A stretch of DNA of 34,200 bases, taken from assembly GCF_015557435.1 (NCBI RefSeq), contig NZ_JADNOH010000096.1, positions 1 through 34,200 on the forward strand, in the 5' to 3' direction. Below the pieces are notes generated by a model that was not told where the DNA came from, did no database searches, and saw only the letters and a program-made list of their open reading frames with translations. The first letter of the stretch is position 1; each line of letters opens with the position of its first letter. A program made the position numbers and the translations under genes. Source of the DNA: Collinsella aerofaciens. Its GTDB lineage: Bacteria > Actinomycetota > Coriobacteriia > Coriobacteriales > Coriobacteriaceae. Positions 7,612-14,827 of the stretch are shown here, in pieces.

Positions 7612-7995
7612 TTACAGAGTCATGATGTAGTAGCCCGCGTCTTTCACGGCCGTCTCGAGGACACCACGATCAACCGGCTGCTTAGAGCGCACGCGTGCCG
7701 TGTGGTCCGCATACGTCACCGTTGCCCACACGCCATCCAGCGCATTGAGGGCATTGGCTACGTTCTGAGCGCAGCCGTCACAGTTCATGCCGCCGATGAG
7801 CAGCTCATCGCTATAGGGATAGTGTGACGCATCGGTATCCACCACAACAACCTTTTTGGCCTTCTTGCCGCTCGTACCATCGCTGCAGCAACTCTTCCCG
7901 TGTGTCGAAGCGGCAATGCGACGCAGTCCAAAAAACATGCCAACGGCAATGACGGCCAGCACGATGAGATTCGCAGGGTTGAGCAAGTCACTCAT
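7612..7995 (-). CDS. Membrane-anchored heavy-metal-associated (HMA) domain protein
   Basis: A 127-residue protein: an N-terminal membrane helix (about residues 8-24), a short Cys/Lys-rich linker with Cys36-Cys37, and a C-terminal HMA domain from about residue 60. The metal-binding loop is GGMNCDGCAQNVANAL, with Cys72 and Cys75 as the soft-metal pair. Such domains carry Cu(I) or similar ions in copper chaperones and P-type ATPases; here the domain is tethered to the membrane and no ATPase gene is adjacent. The start at 7995 (MSDLL) follows AAAGGGGAG; the frame extends to a TTG at 8010 without reason to use it. It is divergent from the DUF3793 gene, and a CsoR-like palindrome at 8025-8040 suggests copper-responsive control. 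Confidence 0.82.
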   Translation of the reverse strand: MSDLLNPANLIVLAVIAVGMFFGLRRIAASTHGKSCCSDGTSGKKAKKVVVVDTDASHYPYSDELLIGGMNCDGCAQNVANALNALDGVWATVTYADHTARVRSKQPVDRGVLETAVKDAGYYIMTL

Positions 7996-8024
7996 GCGCT
8001 CCCCTTTCAAGTAGCACTATCTAG

Positions 8025-8040
8025 ATACCCCCATGGGGTG
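8025..8040. promoter_or_regulatory. CsoR-like metal-responsive operator candidate
   Basis: ATACCCCCATGGGGTG contains a perfect CCCCATGGGG core and keeps the TACCCC...GGGGT layout typical of copper-sensing CsoR operators. It lies 29 bases upstream of the HMA-protein start. A further CCCCC run follows at 8041-8045. Confidence 0.5.
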
Positions 8041-8103
8041 CCCCCATCTTAACCCAAAATCATGTCTGTTCGGTCAATTAGTTTCCCTCTTCAAACTTTT
8101 TTG

Positions 8104-8131
8104 TTGACCATGGCTTACTTTCGTGTATAAG
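8104..8131 (+). promoter_or_regulatory. Promoter of the DUF3793-flavodoxin pair
   Basis: -35 TTGACC (8104-8109), a 16-base spacer, and -10 TATAAG (8126-8131), with a leader of about 30 bases to the GTG at 8170. Confidence 0.6.
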
Positions 8132-8169
8132 TTTTCCTAGGCTAACAGTTTGGATCCGCAAGGAGCGAC

Positions 8170-8874
8170 GTGACTCGAACCATAGACATCCCAACGTTTC
8201 AGGCGGCAGTCGTGCGCAACTGCTCTCCCACGCTCGCGGGCATCAAGCCGGCATCGCTCTTTACCTATCCAGGCACCTACGCCCACGGGGACGGCTCGAC
8301 CACAACCGAAACCATTGCAGAACGCCGAGCACGCCTGCTCAACGTTATCGCCCAGTGCAATCGCGAGCTTGACCCGCTCGGCATCCACCTGAGTGTTTTG
8401 GTCTGGCGGCCCTGCGGAGCGCTCGTGTACGCGTACCGAGCCAAAAGCCTCACCACCTATTTCGCAGACCCTCGCGTCCAAACGGCGCTCACCTCGGAAG
8501 GCTACGACACGAGAGACCTTTCGGCATGCCTTGTGCATTTGGCATCACGCATCACGCTCGCGAGCAATAACGTCGCGGAATGCGCCTGCAGCCAGACTCG
8601 ATGCGCACTACCCCAGCAAGCTAGCTGCAGCAAAGACTGCACCTGCGAGTTTCCGCACGAAATAGGCTACTTCCTTGGATATCCCTACGACGACGTGCAC
8701 GAGTTTATCGTCCAGCGCGGCGAGAACTACAAGGTCTTTGGGGCCTGGAAGGTCTACACGAATGTCGAGCAGGCGCTTGCGACGTTTGATGCCTACCGCG
8801 CCTGCACCCAATACTTCACTTTTATCTATCAGCAGGGCTGCAGCCTGGCGCAACTTGCCCAGGCAACCCGATAG
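8170..8874 (+). CDS. DUF3793 family protein
   Basis: A 234-residue protein of the DUF3793 family, common in anaerobic Firmicutes and Coriobacteria and of unknown function. The diagnostic C-terminal half reads HEIGYFLGYPYDDVHEFIVQ, then GAWKVYTNVEQALATFDAYRACT. The N-terminal half has the LSVLVWRPCGALVYAYR strand. A Cys-rich insert (about residues 138-160, six Cys including CACSQTRCA and CSKDCTC) could hold a metal or cluster. The GTG at 8170 follows AAGGAG. It is followed 45 bases later by a flavodoxin, a frequent arrangement for this family, which suggests a redox or iron-related role; that remains inference. No signal peptide or membrane helix is seen. Confidence 0.85.
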   Translation: MTRTIDIPTFQAAVVRNCSPTLAGIKPASLFTYPGTYAHGDGSTTTETIAERRARLLNVIAQCNRELDPLGIHLSVLVWRPCGALVYAYRAKSLTTYFADPRVQTALTSEGYDTRDLSACLVHLASRITLASNNVAECACSQTRCALPQQASCSKDCTCEFPHEIGYFLGYPYDDVHEFIVQRGENYKVFGAWKVYTNVEQALATFDAYRACTQYFTFIYQQGCSLAQLAQATR

Positions 8875-8919
8875 AACGTACAAGCCGCGGCAAGCGCCGC
8901 ACGACCGAAAGGACAAAAC

Positions 8920-9339
8920 ATGAGCAAGACCGCCGTCGTCTACTGGAGTGGCACGGGCAATACCGAGGCCATGGCAAACCTCGTCGTCGAAGGCGCCACG
9001 TCCGCGGGGGCCGAAACTGAGGTCATCCCCTGCGCCGACTTCTCTGCCGACAAGGCCGCCGAATATGATGCCTTCGCCTTCGGCTGCCCCGCCATGGGCT
9101 CCGAGGAGCTTGAGTATGACGAGTTTCAGCCTATGTGGGACGAGGTCAAGGAGACCCTCGGCGACAAGAAGGTCGTCCTCTTTGGCTCCTATTCGTGGGC
9201 CGAGGGCGAGTGGATGGACAACTGGAAGGCCGACGCCGACGAGGCCGGCGTCAACGTCGTCGATTCCGTCATTTGCTACGACGCCCCCGACGATGAGGGC
9301 GAGGCGGCCTGCCGCGCCCTTGGAGCCGAGCTCGCGTAA
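8920..9339 (+). CDS. Flavodoxin
   Basis: A 139-residue short-chain flavodoxin, an FMN-carrying one-electron shuttle in the cytoplasm. The phosphate-binding loop is WSGTGNTEAMA (about residues 9-19). The later FMN-contacting loops are FGCPAMGSEELEYDEF and LFGSYSWAEGEWMDNW, where the aromatic residues stack on the flavin. It is strongly acidic, as flavodoxins are. The ATG follows GAAAGGAC. It is in the same transcript as the DUF3793 protein, and the strong hairpin at 9390-9433 ends the unit. The partner enzyme is not identifiable here; the DUF3793 protein is the obvious candidate by position. Confidence 0.93.
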   Translation: MSKTAVVYWSGTGNTEAMANLVVEGATSAGAETEVIPCADFSADKAAEYDAFAFGCPAMGSEELEYDEFQPMWDEVKETLGDKKVVLFGSYSWAEGEWMDNWKADADEAGVNVVDSVICYDAPDDEGEAACRALGAELA

Positions 9340-9389
9340 CGAAACCAGACCTCCAAAAGAGCCTGTATCACAGCGCATCCCCATCCCTA

Positions 9390-9433
9390 CAAAAGAGCGG
9401 GGGCTGGATTCAAGTCCAGCCCCCGCTCTTTTG
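9390..9433. terminator. Bidirectional terminator between convergent genes
   Basis: Perfect stem of at least 18 bases (9391-9408 with 9415-9432, core GAGCGGGGGCTGGA) flanked by AAAA and TTTT, so it can stop both the flavodoxin transcript and the convergent ABC transporter transcript. Confidence 0.9.
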
Positions 9434-9455
9434 TAACGGCAGTTACATCAACCGG

Positions 9456-10208
9456 CTACGAGATATTTCCCAAGAACGCCTTGGTGCGCTCGCTCTTGGG
9501 GTGGTCGAAGACCTCGCTCGGCGTACCCTCTTCCACAATGACGCCGCCGTCCATAAAGACGACGCGATCGGCGACATCGCGGGCAAAGCCCATCTCGTGC
9601 GTCACGACGATCATGGTCATGCCGTCGCGCGCCAAGTCGCGCATGACGCCCAGGACGTCGCGCACGAGCTCGGGGTCAAGCGCCGAGGTGGCCTCGTCAA
9701 AGAGCATGACGTGCGGGTTCATCGACAGGGCGCGGGCGATGGCAACGCGCTGCTGCTGGCCGCCCGAGAGCTGGCTCGGCATAAAGTCGATACGCTCGGC
9801 AAGACCGACCTTGGTCAGCTCCTCGACGGCAATCTTCTCGGCCTCTTCCTTGCTGCGCTTGAGCACCTTCTGCTGCGCAAGCATGACGTTCTTTTTGACT
9901 GACAGGTGCGGGAACAAATTGAACTGCTGGAACACCATACCCAGATGCGTGCGCACTTTGTTAAGGTCGACGCCCTTGGCGCACACGTCCACACCCTCAA
10001 CGACAATCGAGCCACTCGTGGGATGCTCAAGACGGTTGATGCAGCGAAGCATCGTCGACTTACCCGAGCCCGAGGGACCCAGAACTACGACGACCTCGCC
10101 CTTATGCACATCCAGATCGATATCTCGCAGAACGACGTTATCGCCAAAGGCTTTCTGGAGGTTCTTGATACTGACGACAACCTCGTTCGAGTTATTGGTT
10201 TCGCTCAT
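9456..10208 (-). CDS. Polar amino-acid ABC transporter, ATP-binding subunit (GlnQ/HisP type)
   Basis: A 250-residue ABC ATPase. Walker A is GPSGSGKST (residues 44-52), the Q-loop lies in [14 protein letters not shown], the signature is [15 protein letters not shown] (from residue 147), Walker B is [14 protein letters not shown] (from 167), and the switch His is in [10 protein letters not shown]. The FNLFPHL and [20 protein letters not shown] features are typical of the polar amino-acid uptake family (GlnQ, HisP, ArtP). The ATG follows AAGGAGG. It starts 12 bases after the permease stop, so the two are co-transcribed. It powers uptake by the permease and lipoprotein encoded upstream. The transported amino acid cannot be told from this subunit. 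Confidence 0.95.
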   Translation of the reverse strand: MSETNNSNEVVVSIKNLQKAFGDNVVLRDIDLDVHKGEVVVVLGPSGSGKSTMLRCINRLEHPTSGSIVVEGVDVCAKGVDLNKVRTHLGMVFQQFNLFPHLSVKKNVMLAQQKVLKRSKEEAEKIAVEELTKVGLAERIDFMPSQLSGGQQQRVAIARALSMNPHVMLFDEATSALDPELVRDVLGVMRDLARDGMTMIVVTHEMGFARDVADRVVFMDGGVIVEEGTPSEVFDHPKSERTKAFLGNIS

Positions 10209-10220
10209 GATAGGACCTCC

Positions 10221-11582
10221 TTACAGACCGGCGATGTGATCGGCGGGCGTCGCGACAACCTGTCCGGCGCTCTTGGCGGGACGCTTCTTCTTGGTCTCGG
10301 CCGTGCCTAAAAGCCTTGCCTCAAGACCGCTCACCAAGCGAGCGAGCGGCAGGGTGATGACCAGATAGAACAGGGCGGCAACCACGTACGGTGTAATGGA
10401 GCCCGTCGTGGCCACGATGGTGCGGGCGTTCATGACGATCTCGACCACGCCCACAGCCGCGAGCAGCGACGTATCCTTGTAAAGCAGGATAAATTCACTG
10501 GTCAGCGTAGGCAGGACATTACGGAACGTCTGCGGAATCATGACATAGACCAGCGTCTGGAACGCGTTCATGCCCAGCGAACGCGCAGCCTCGTTCTGGC
10601 CCTTGGGGATCGACTGAATACCGGCGCGGAAGATCTCACACAGATACGCAGACGAGTTCATGGCCATGACGATGACGCCGAGCACGTAGTCGTCCACCTT
10701 GACGCCGGCCAACGGCAGACCGAAGAACGCGATATAGATCTGCAGGAACGCCGGCGTACCGCGAATGATATTCACATAGATACCGGCAAGGCAACGCAGG
10801 ATGCGCGACTTGGAGATGCGCATGAGCGACAGGGCGAAACCAAAGGGAATTGCCAGCGGAAACGCCACGAGCACGATCGAGAGCGACATGAGGAAGCCTT
10901 TGAAGACGATCGGCAGGCTCTGGACCAAAATGACCGGGTTCAGGAACAAGCGAAGGAACATGTTGGAATTCCATGCCTCGACCCACGGCTGCTCCTTAAG
11001 GTCGGCCAGGAAGTTATCGAATGCCGTCACGCCCTTGATCTCCACCGACGGAATCTTGGAGATCTTCTTGGTCGAACCATCGGCCAAAGTGTAGGTGCCG
11101 CTAAAGGCCTCGTCGCCGCCCTCGACGGGGAAGGTCACGCCGTAGACCTCGACACGGAAATAACCGCCGGCGGGCGCCGTCTCACCAAAATCGATCTTGA
11201 GCGTCTGACCATCGACCTTGCACGTGGGCTTCATGGGCGTACGGTCCATAAGGTCATCGCCCGAGAGCATCGTCAGACGCGTGTCGTCCGCACCAAAGGT
11301 CGTGCCATCGACAAACGTCAGCGAAAGACCGCTCAGCTCCTCATCGGCATCGGCCTGGACCTCCCAGGTGATACGAGTCTCGGTGCCACCGACCACGTCG
11401 CTACCCGAACCGGTATTGGGTCGGGCGGTGATCTTTGCGGTCTCAAGTGCCTGAGCGGTCGAGGGCACGCAGGCCCCCGCGCATACCAGGGCGAGCGCCA
11501 CAGCCAGGGCACAGGCCAGCTTTTGGAGCATCAAGGGCAGTGGATGGCTCTTGCCCATGGCTCCTTGGTTCAATCGAGACAA
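10221..11582 (-). CDS. Polar amino-acid ABC transporter permease with fused extracytoplasmic N-domain
   Basis: A 453-residue protein, about twice the usual 215-230 for this family. Residues about 18-45 form a signal-like hydrophobic segment ending in an Ala-rich site (STAQALE). Residues about 47-195 form a soluble, probably beta-sandwich region outside the membrane. Residues about 215-430 are a HisM/GlnP-type permease with the ATPase-contacting loop EAARSLGMNAFQTLVYVMIPQ (about 331-351) and the NIIRGTPAFLQIYIAFFGLP segment. The C-terminus is Lys-rich. I chose the TTG at 11582 because AGGAG lies five bases before it; the ATG eight codons later has a ribosome site too close. The extra domain may contact the lipoprotein or substrate, which is inference. 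It lies between the substrate-binding and ATPase genes. Confidence 0.9.
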   Translation of the reverse strand: MSRLNQGAMGKSHPLPLMLQKLACALAVALALVCAGACVPSTAQALETAKITARPNTGSGSDVVGGTETRITWEVQADADEELSGLSLTFVDGTTFGADDTRLTMLSGDDLMDRTPMKPTCKVDGQTLKIDFGETAPAGGYFRVEVYGVTFPVEGGDEAFSGTYTLADGSTKKISKIPSVEIKGVTAFDNFLADLKEQPWVEAWNSNMFLRLFLNPVILVQSLPIVFKGFLMSLSIVLVAFPLAIPFGFALSLMRISKSRILRCLAGIYVNIIRGTPAFLQIYIAFFGLPLAGVKVDDYVLGVIVMAMNSSAYLCEIFRAGIQSIPKGQNEAARSLGMNAFQTLVYVMIPQTFRNVLPTLTSEFILLYKDTSLLAAVGVVEIVMNARTIVATTGSITPYVVAALFYLVITLPLARLVSGLEARLLGTAETKKKRPAKSAGQVVATPADHIAGL

Positions 11583-11648
11583 GGTGGCTCCTAACGTTTA
11601 AGTTGCCGACATAACGGGGCGGGATGACGCCCATTCAAGAAACGCAAA

Positions 11649-11676
11649 GGCCCTCTCCGCCAAAACGGAAAGGGCC
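11649..11676 (-). terminator. Hairpin between the lipoprotein and permease genes
   Basis: GGCCCTCTCCG (11649-11659) pairs with CGGAAAGGGCC (11666-11676) with one G-T wobble; the minus-strand tail is TTTGCGTTTCTT. It probably attenuates read-through so that the binding protein is made in excess over the membrane subunits, as is usual in such operons. Confidence 0.65.
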
Positions 11677-11698
11677 CGCTTGCAATCAAGTGACTATT

Positions 11699-12559
11699 CT
11701 ACTTGATGTTGTACTTAGCCATGAGGGCGTCAACGGTACCGTCGTCGGTCAGGTCCTTGATAGCCTGGTTGATGTCGTCCTTGAGCTTGGTATTGCCCTG
11801 GTTGATGGCGATGGCGTACTCCTCGCCGGTGCTGATCTGCTTGATGGTCTGGCAGGTGTTGAACTGCTCGGCGGTCAGCTGGCTGGCAACGGAGCGGTTG
11901 GTGACTACGGCGTCACCCTTATCGGACTGCAAGGCGCTGAAGCACTCGGTAGCATCCTTGTAGGGGACGATCTTGGCCTTGGGGAAGTTCTCCTGGGCAA
12001 AGGCCTCGGCGGTCGAGCCAGACTGGACGATGATGGTAGCGTCGGCGTTGTTGAGCTTCTCGCTGTAGTTGTCAGCCGTGATGTCGGCGTTATCGACCTT
12101 GGTCACGATGGCCTGATCGTCCATGTAGTAGGAATCGGAGAAAGTGACTTCCTTCTCACGCTCGGGCGTGTCAGTGATAGCCGCGATGGAGACGTCATAC
12201 TTGGCACCCGAAGCGACGCCCGGAACCAGCGTGTCAAAGTCATTGTTGACGTACTCGACATCCAGGCCCAGCTTGTCGCCGATAGCCTTGATAAGCTCAA
12301 GGTCAAAGCCCTGATAATCGCCGTTGTCGTCCTTGTACTCAAACGGGGCGTACTCGGCAGAGGTGCCGACGGTCAGCGTGCCGTCCTTGACGAGTGCGTA
12401 CTCCTTGGAGCCGTCGACCTTCTCGACCTTAGCGTCGTCAGAGCTGCTGGAACCGGCATCAGAACCAGAGGTGGCGTTGGACGAGCCGCAGCCCGTCAGA
12501 GCAAGGGCGAGCGCCATAGCACCCGTGGCGGCAAATGCGCCAAGCTTCTTGAGCTTCAT
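11699..12559 (-). CDS. Polar amino-acid ABC transporter substrate-binding lipoprotein
   Basis: A 286-residue family 3 solute-binding protein. It opens with a lipoprotein signal (Lys-rich n-region, Ala/Leu core) and lipobox LALTGC, so Cys24 would be lipidated and the protein anchored outside the membrane. A Ser/Asp-rich linker (residues about 25-45) precedes the fold. Family motifs are TLTVGTSAEYAPFEYKD, YQGFDLELIKAIGDKLGL, and DVSIAAITDTPEREKEVTFSDSYY, the last two being ligand-pocket segments. The start at 12559 follows AAGGAG; the longer frame from 12625 lacks a site. It is the first gene of the importer operon, with a promoter at 12617-12645 and a hairpin after its stop. The ligand is probably a polar or acidic amino acid; specificity is not resolvable. 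Confidence 0.95.
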   Translation of the reverse strand: MKLKKLGAFAATGAMALALALTGCGSSNATSGSDAGSSSSDDAKVEKVDGSKEYALVKDGTLTVGTSAEYAPFEYKDDNGDYQGFDLELIKAIGDKLGLDVEYVNNDFDTLVPGVASGAKYDVSIAAITDTPEREKEVTFSDSYYMDDQAIVTKVDNADITADNYSEKLNNADATIIVQSGSTAEAFAQENFPKAKIVPYKDATECFSALQSDKGDAVVTNRSVASQLTAEQFNTCQTIKQISTGEEYAIAINQGNTKLKDDINQAIKDLTDDGTVDALMAKYNIK

Positions 12560-12616
12560 AATCAGTCTCCTTCCGGTGACCTCGTTTGATTCAGAGGTCT
12601 GCAAAAACTGTTGGCT

Positions 12617-12645
12617 ATTATGCACCCGGAATTACGAATCTGCAA
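12617..12645 (-). promoter_or_regulatory. Promoter of the amino-acid importer operon
   Basis: Minus-strand -35 TTGCAG (12640-12645), a 17-base spacer, and -10 CATAAT (12617-12622), about 58 bases before the lipoprotein ATG. Confidence 0.55.
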
Positions 12646-12706
12646 TGAGAAAACTGATTGAAACAAACCCATAACGTGAATGGAATACTCTACTTTGTGA
12701 CAGTCA

Positions 12707-13573
12707 TTACTGCTGCAACGACCTTAATAGTCTAATTTCAGCTGCATAACCTGCAAGTTCGTTCGGAGTCTCCAAAATAAACGGCAGCGAACGCAAACGG
12801 CCATTCGATACAATATTCTGCATAACCTGCATACCGCCACCAAATTCTTCGCTGCCAAGGTATCCCTTGCCGATGCACTCGTGGCGATCTTTATGGGCGC
12901 CACAAGGGTTCTTCGAGTCGTTGATATGCACGGCGCGCAAGCGCTCGATACCCACCACGCGGTCGAACTCGTCGAGTACGCCGTCAAGATCATGGATGAT
13001 GTCGTAGCCGGCATCGCTCACATGGCAGGTGTCCAAACAAACGCCCAGCTTATCGGACAGCTCTGGGCACTTGGCGGCAACGCCCTCGATAATGCGCGCC
13101 AGTTCTTCAAAGCTACGGCCCACCTCGGTGCCCTTGCCCGCCATGGTCTCAAGCAATACCGTCGTCTGCTGTCCCTCAAACATCACCTGGCACAGCGTGT
13201 CGACAATCATCTGAATGCCGGCGTCTGCCCCCTGTCCCACATGCGCACCGGGATGGAAGTTGTAGTAGTTGCCGGGCAGTGCTTCCAGACGCTGCAAATC
13301 TTCCGCCATAGCCTCCAAGGCAAACTCGCGCGCTCGCTCCTTAGCGGAGCAGGGGTTATAGGTATACGGGGCATGCGCCACCAGCGGTCCAAAGTCGTTT
13401 TGCGCCATAAGCTCGCGCAGAGCCGCCACGTCATCCATGTCAAGGTCTTTTGCCTTGCCACCGCGCGGGTTGCGCGTAAAGAACGCAAAGGTATTGGCAC
13501 CAATGGACAACGCCGTCTCCCCCATTGCCCGATAGCCCTTCGTCGTCGAAAGATGGCACCCAATCGTCAGCAT
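12707..13573 (-). CDS. nfo: Deoxyribonuclease IV (AP endonuclease, Nfo)
   Basis: A 288-residue TIM-barrel endonuclease IV that cuts DNA 5' of abasic sites in base-excision repair. The family pattern is clear: [10 protein letters not shown] at the N-terminus, the NPRG turn, [24 protein letters not shown] (zinc His), [14 protein letters not shown] (zinc Glu), [15 protein letters not shown] (zinc Asp and His), [26 protein letters not shown] (Asp and His ligands), and a final FILETPN Glu. All trinuclear zinc ligands are recognisable. The length is normal. The ATG follows GGGGGAG six bases upstream. Copy 1 of the palindromic repeat (13594-13656) lies just upstream of its ribosome site. Confidence 0.95.
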   Translation of the reverse strand: MLTIGCHLSTTKGYRAMGETALSIGANTFAFFTRNPRGGKAKDLDMDDVAALRELMAQNDFGPLVAHAPYTYNPCSAKERAREFALEAMAEDLQRLEALPGNYYNFHPGAHVGQGADAGIQMIVDTLCQVMFEGQQTTVLLETMAGKGTEVGRSFEELARIIEGVAAKCPELSDKLGVCLDTCHVSDAGYDIIHDLDGVLDEFDRVVGIERLRAVHINDSKNPCGAHKDRHECIGKGYLGSEEFGGGMQVMQNIVSNGRLRSLPFILETPNELAGYAAEIRLLRSLQQ

Positions 13574-13593
13574 CTCCAGCTCCCCCTCATCAG

Positions 13594-13656
13594 TTGCGGT
13601 GAAATACGGTCTATTGGTGCCTTATTTTGGCGCAAACAGACCGTATTCCACCGCAA
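13594..13656. repeat. Palindromic intergenic repeat, copy 1
   Basis: Nineteen-base arms (13594-13612 and 13638-13656) pair with one mismatch: TTGCGGTG-A-AATACGGTCT against a complement reading TTGCGGTG-G-AATACGGTCT. The loop is about 25 bases. It shares the outer stem TTGCGGTG.AATA, the loop-side GCAAACAG and the right flank TATAAAAGGG with copy 2 at 14753-14815, but has a different inner stem. It lies between a gene end (13718) and the nfo start. Confidence 0.8.
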
Positions 13657-13717
13657 GATATAAAAGGGGCATCAGGGGCAAGGTCCGCCGAGCCCCCTTG
13701 AGCACCAGCACCGCAGC

Positions 13718-14737
13718 CTAGAGCGTCAAGCGAATCGCATCGATAATCTGCGCGCAGCGCTGCGTGGCGGCAAGAGGCATAACGGGGCTTTCAAGCTCTC
13801 CCGTCTGGACGAGCTGCGTCGCATGCTGAATTTCGCCGTAGAAATCATCGACTTCAAACGGAACATTAATTTCGAGCATTCGTCCGTCGGAGTACTTCAC
13901 ATGGGCGAGCTCGGGGCGATGGAGGCGCTCGATTTCCACCGAACCCCGTTCGCAGGCAATCGTTAAGCGGCTTTCATATGCTGCTTTGCCGTCGCACACC
14001 ATATGAATGGGTATACCGCCGACACTCATATGGATCTCATCGGCCCAATCCACGCGGCCGCCTAATACGTCACGCCAGCGAACTTCACGAGACGAAACAT
14101 CGCACGCACCCGCAAGCAGATCCTCAAACCACCCGACCGCATAGCAGCCCATGTCATATAGACAGCCACCCTGCAACGGATCGAGCAGATAACTCGAAGG
14201 GGACTCACCATAATCGAGTTTTTGCACGCTTTCGATCGAGACGATACAGCCGAGCTCGCCCGACGCAAGCAAACCCTTCACGCGAGTATGCATCGGACAA
14301 AACCGATTTTTCATCGCCTCCATAAACGGCACACCGCACTCACGGGAAACAGAGGCGATCGCATGGGTCTCTTCTTCATTCAAAACGGCCGGCTTTTCGC
14401 ACAGCACGGCCTTTCCCGCGCGCAGTGCCCGACAAGCCCAATGTGCATGCATGCCATGTGGAATAGCCAAGTAGATTGCATCGACATCGGGATCGGCAAT
14501 CAACGTATCATAAGCCGCATCGCCGCTATCGCCAGCCGTGGCATAACTGTGCGCGGCATCAATCGAAAACGCTCGACAAAATTTCTCGACATGTGCAGGA
14601 GTGCGGCCGGCCGCAGCCACCAGCCGTGCCTCGTCGACCTTCTTGAGCGACGATGCAAATCGATGCGAAATGTGCCCAGCGCCCAAAACGCCCCAACGAA
14701 CCTCACGCAAATCATCACATGAATCCCGATAGCCCAC
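13718..14737 (-). CDS. Gfo/Idh/MocA family oxidoreductase
   Basis: A 339-residue NAD(P)-dependent sugar or polyol oxidoreductase. The Rossmann start is VRWGVLGAGHISHRFASSL (GxGxxxxxF). DAIYLAIPHGMHAHWACRALRAGKAVLCEKPAVLN carries the family EKP motif, whose Lys is the presumed catalytic base. GGCLYDMGCYAVGWFEDL is the DxGxYxxxxxxxL signature of the C-terminal domain. It resembles the 1,5-anhydro-D-fructose reductase/trans-dihydrodiol dehydrogenase subgroup. The start is a GTG at 14737 with only a G-rich stretch upstream, so the exact start is less sure. It is co-directional with the aldo/keto reductase upstream and nfo downstream, with a palindromic repeat in each gap. The substrate is unknown. 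Confidence 0.9.
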   Translation of the reverse strand: MGYRDSCDDLREVRWGVLGAGHISHRFASSLKKVDEARLVAAAGRTPAHVEKFCRAFSIDAAHSYATAGDSGDAAYDTLIADPDVDAIYLAIPHGMHAHWACRALRAGKAVLCEKPAVLNEEETHAIASVSRECGVPFMEAMKNRFCPMHTRVKGLLASGELGCIVSIESVQKLDYGESPSSYLLDPLQGGCLYDMGCYAVGWFEDLLAGACDVSSREVRWRDVLGGRVDWADEIHMSVGGIPIHMVCDGKAAYESRLTIACERGSVEIERLHRPELAHVKYSDGRMLEINVPFEVDDFYGEIQHATQLVQTGELESPVMPLAATQRCAQIIDAIRLTL

Positions 14738-14752
14738 GACAGCCCCCTTCAG

Positions 14753-14815
14753 TTGCGGTGGAATAGTTCCTGTTTAAGCCCCATTCTGCCGCAAACAGGA
14801 ACTATTCCACCGCAA
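14753..14815. repeat. Palindromic intergenic repeat, copy 2
   Basis: Perfect 23-base arms (14753-14775 and 14793-14815) beginning TTGCGGTGGAATAGTTCC, with a 17-base loop. The outer 13 bases match copy 1, while the inner stem differs on both sides in a pairing-preserving way. It lies 12 bases beyond the aldo/keto reductase stop; the conserved right flank TATAAAAGGG runs up to that stop codon. Confidence 0.85.
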
Positions 14816-14827
14816 GTTATAAAAGGG

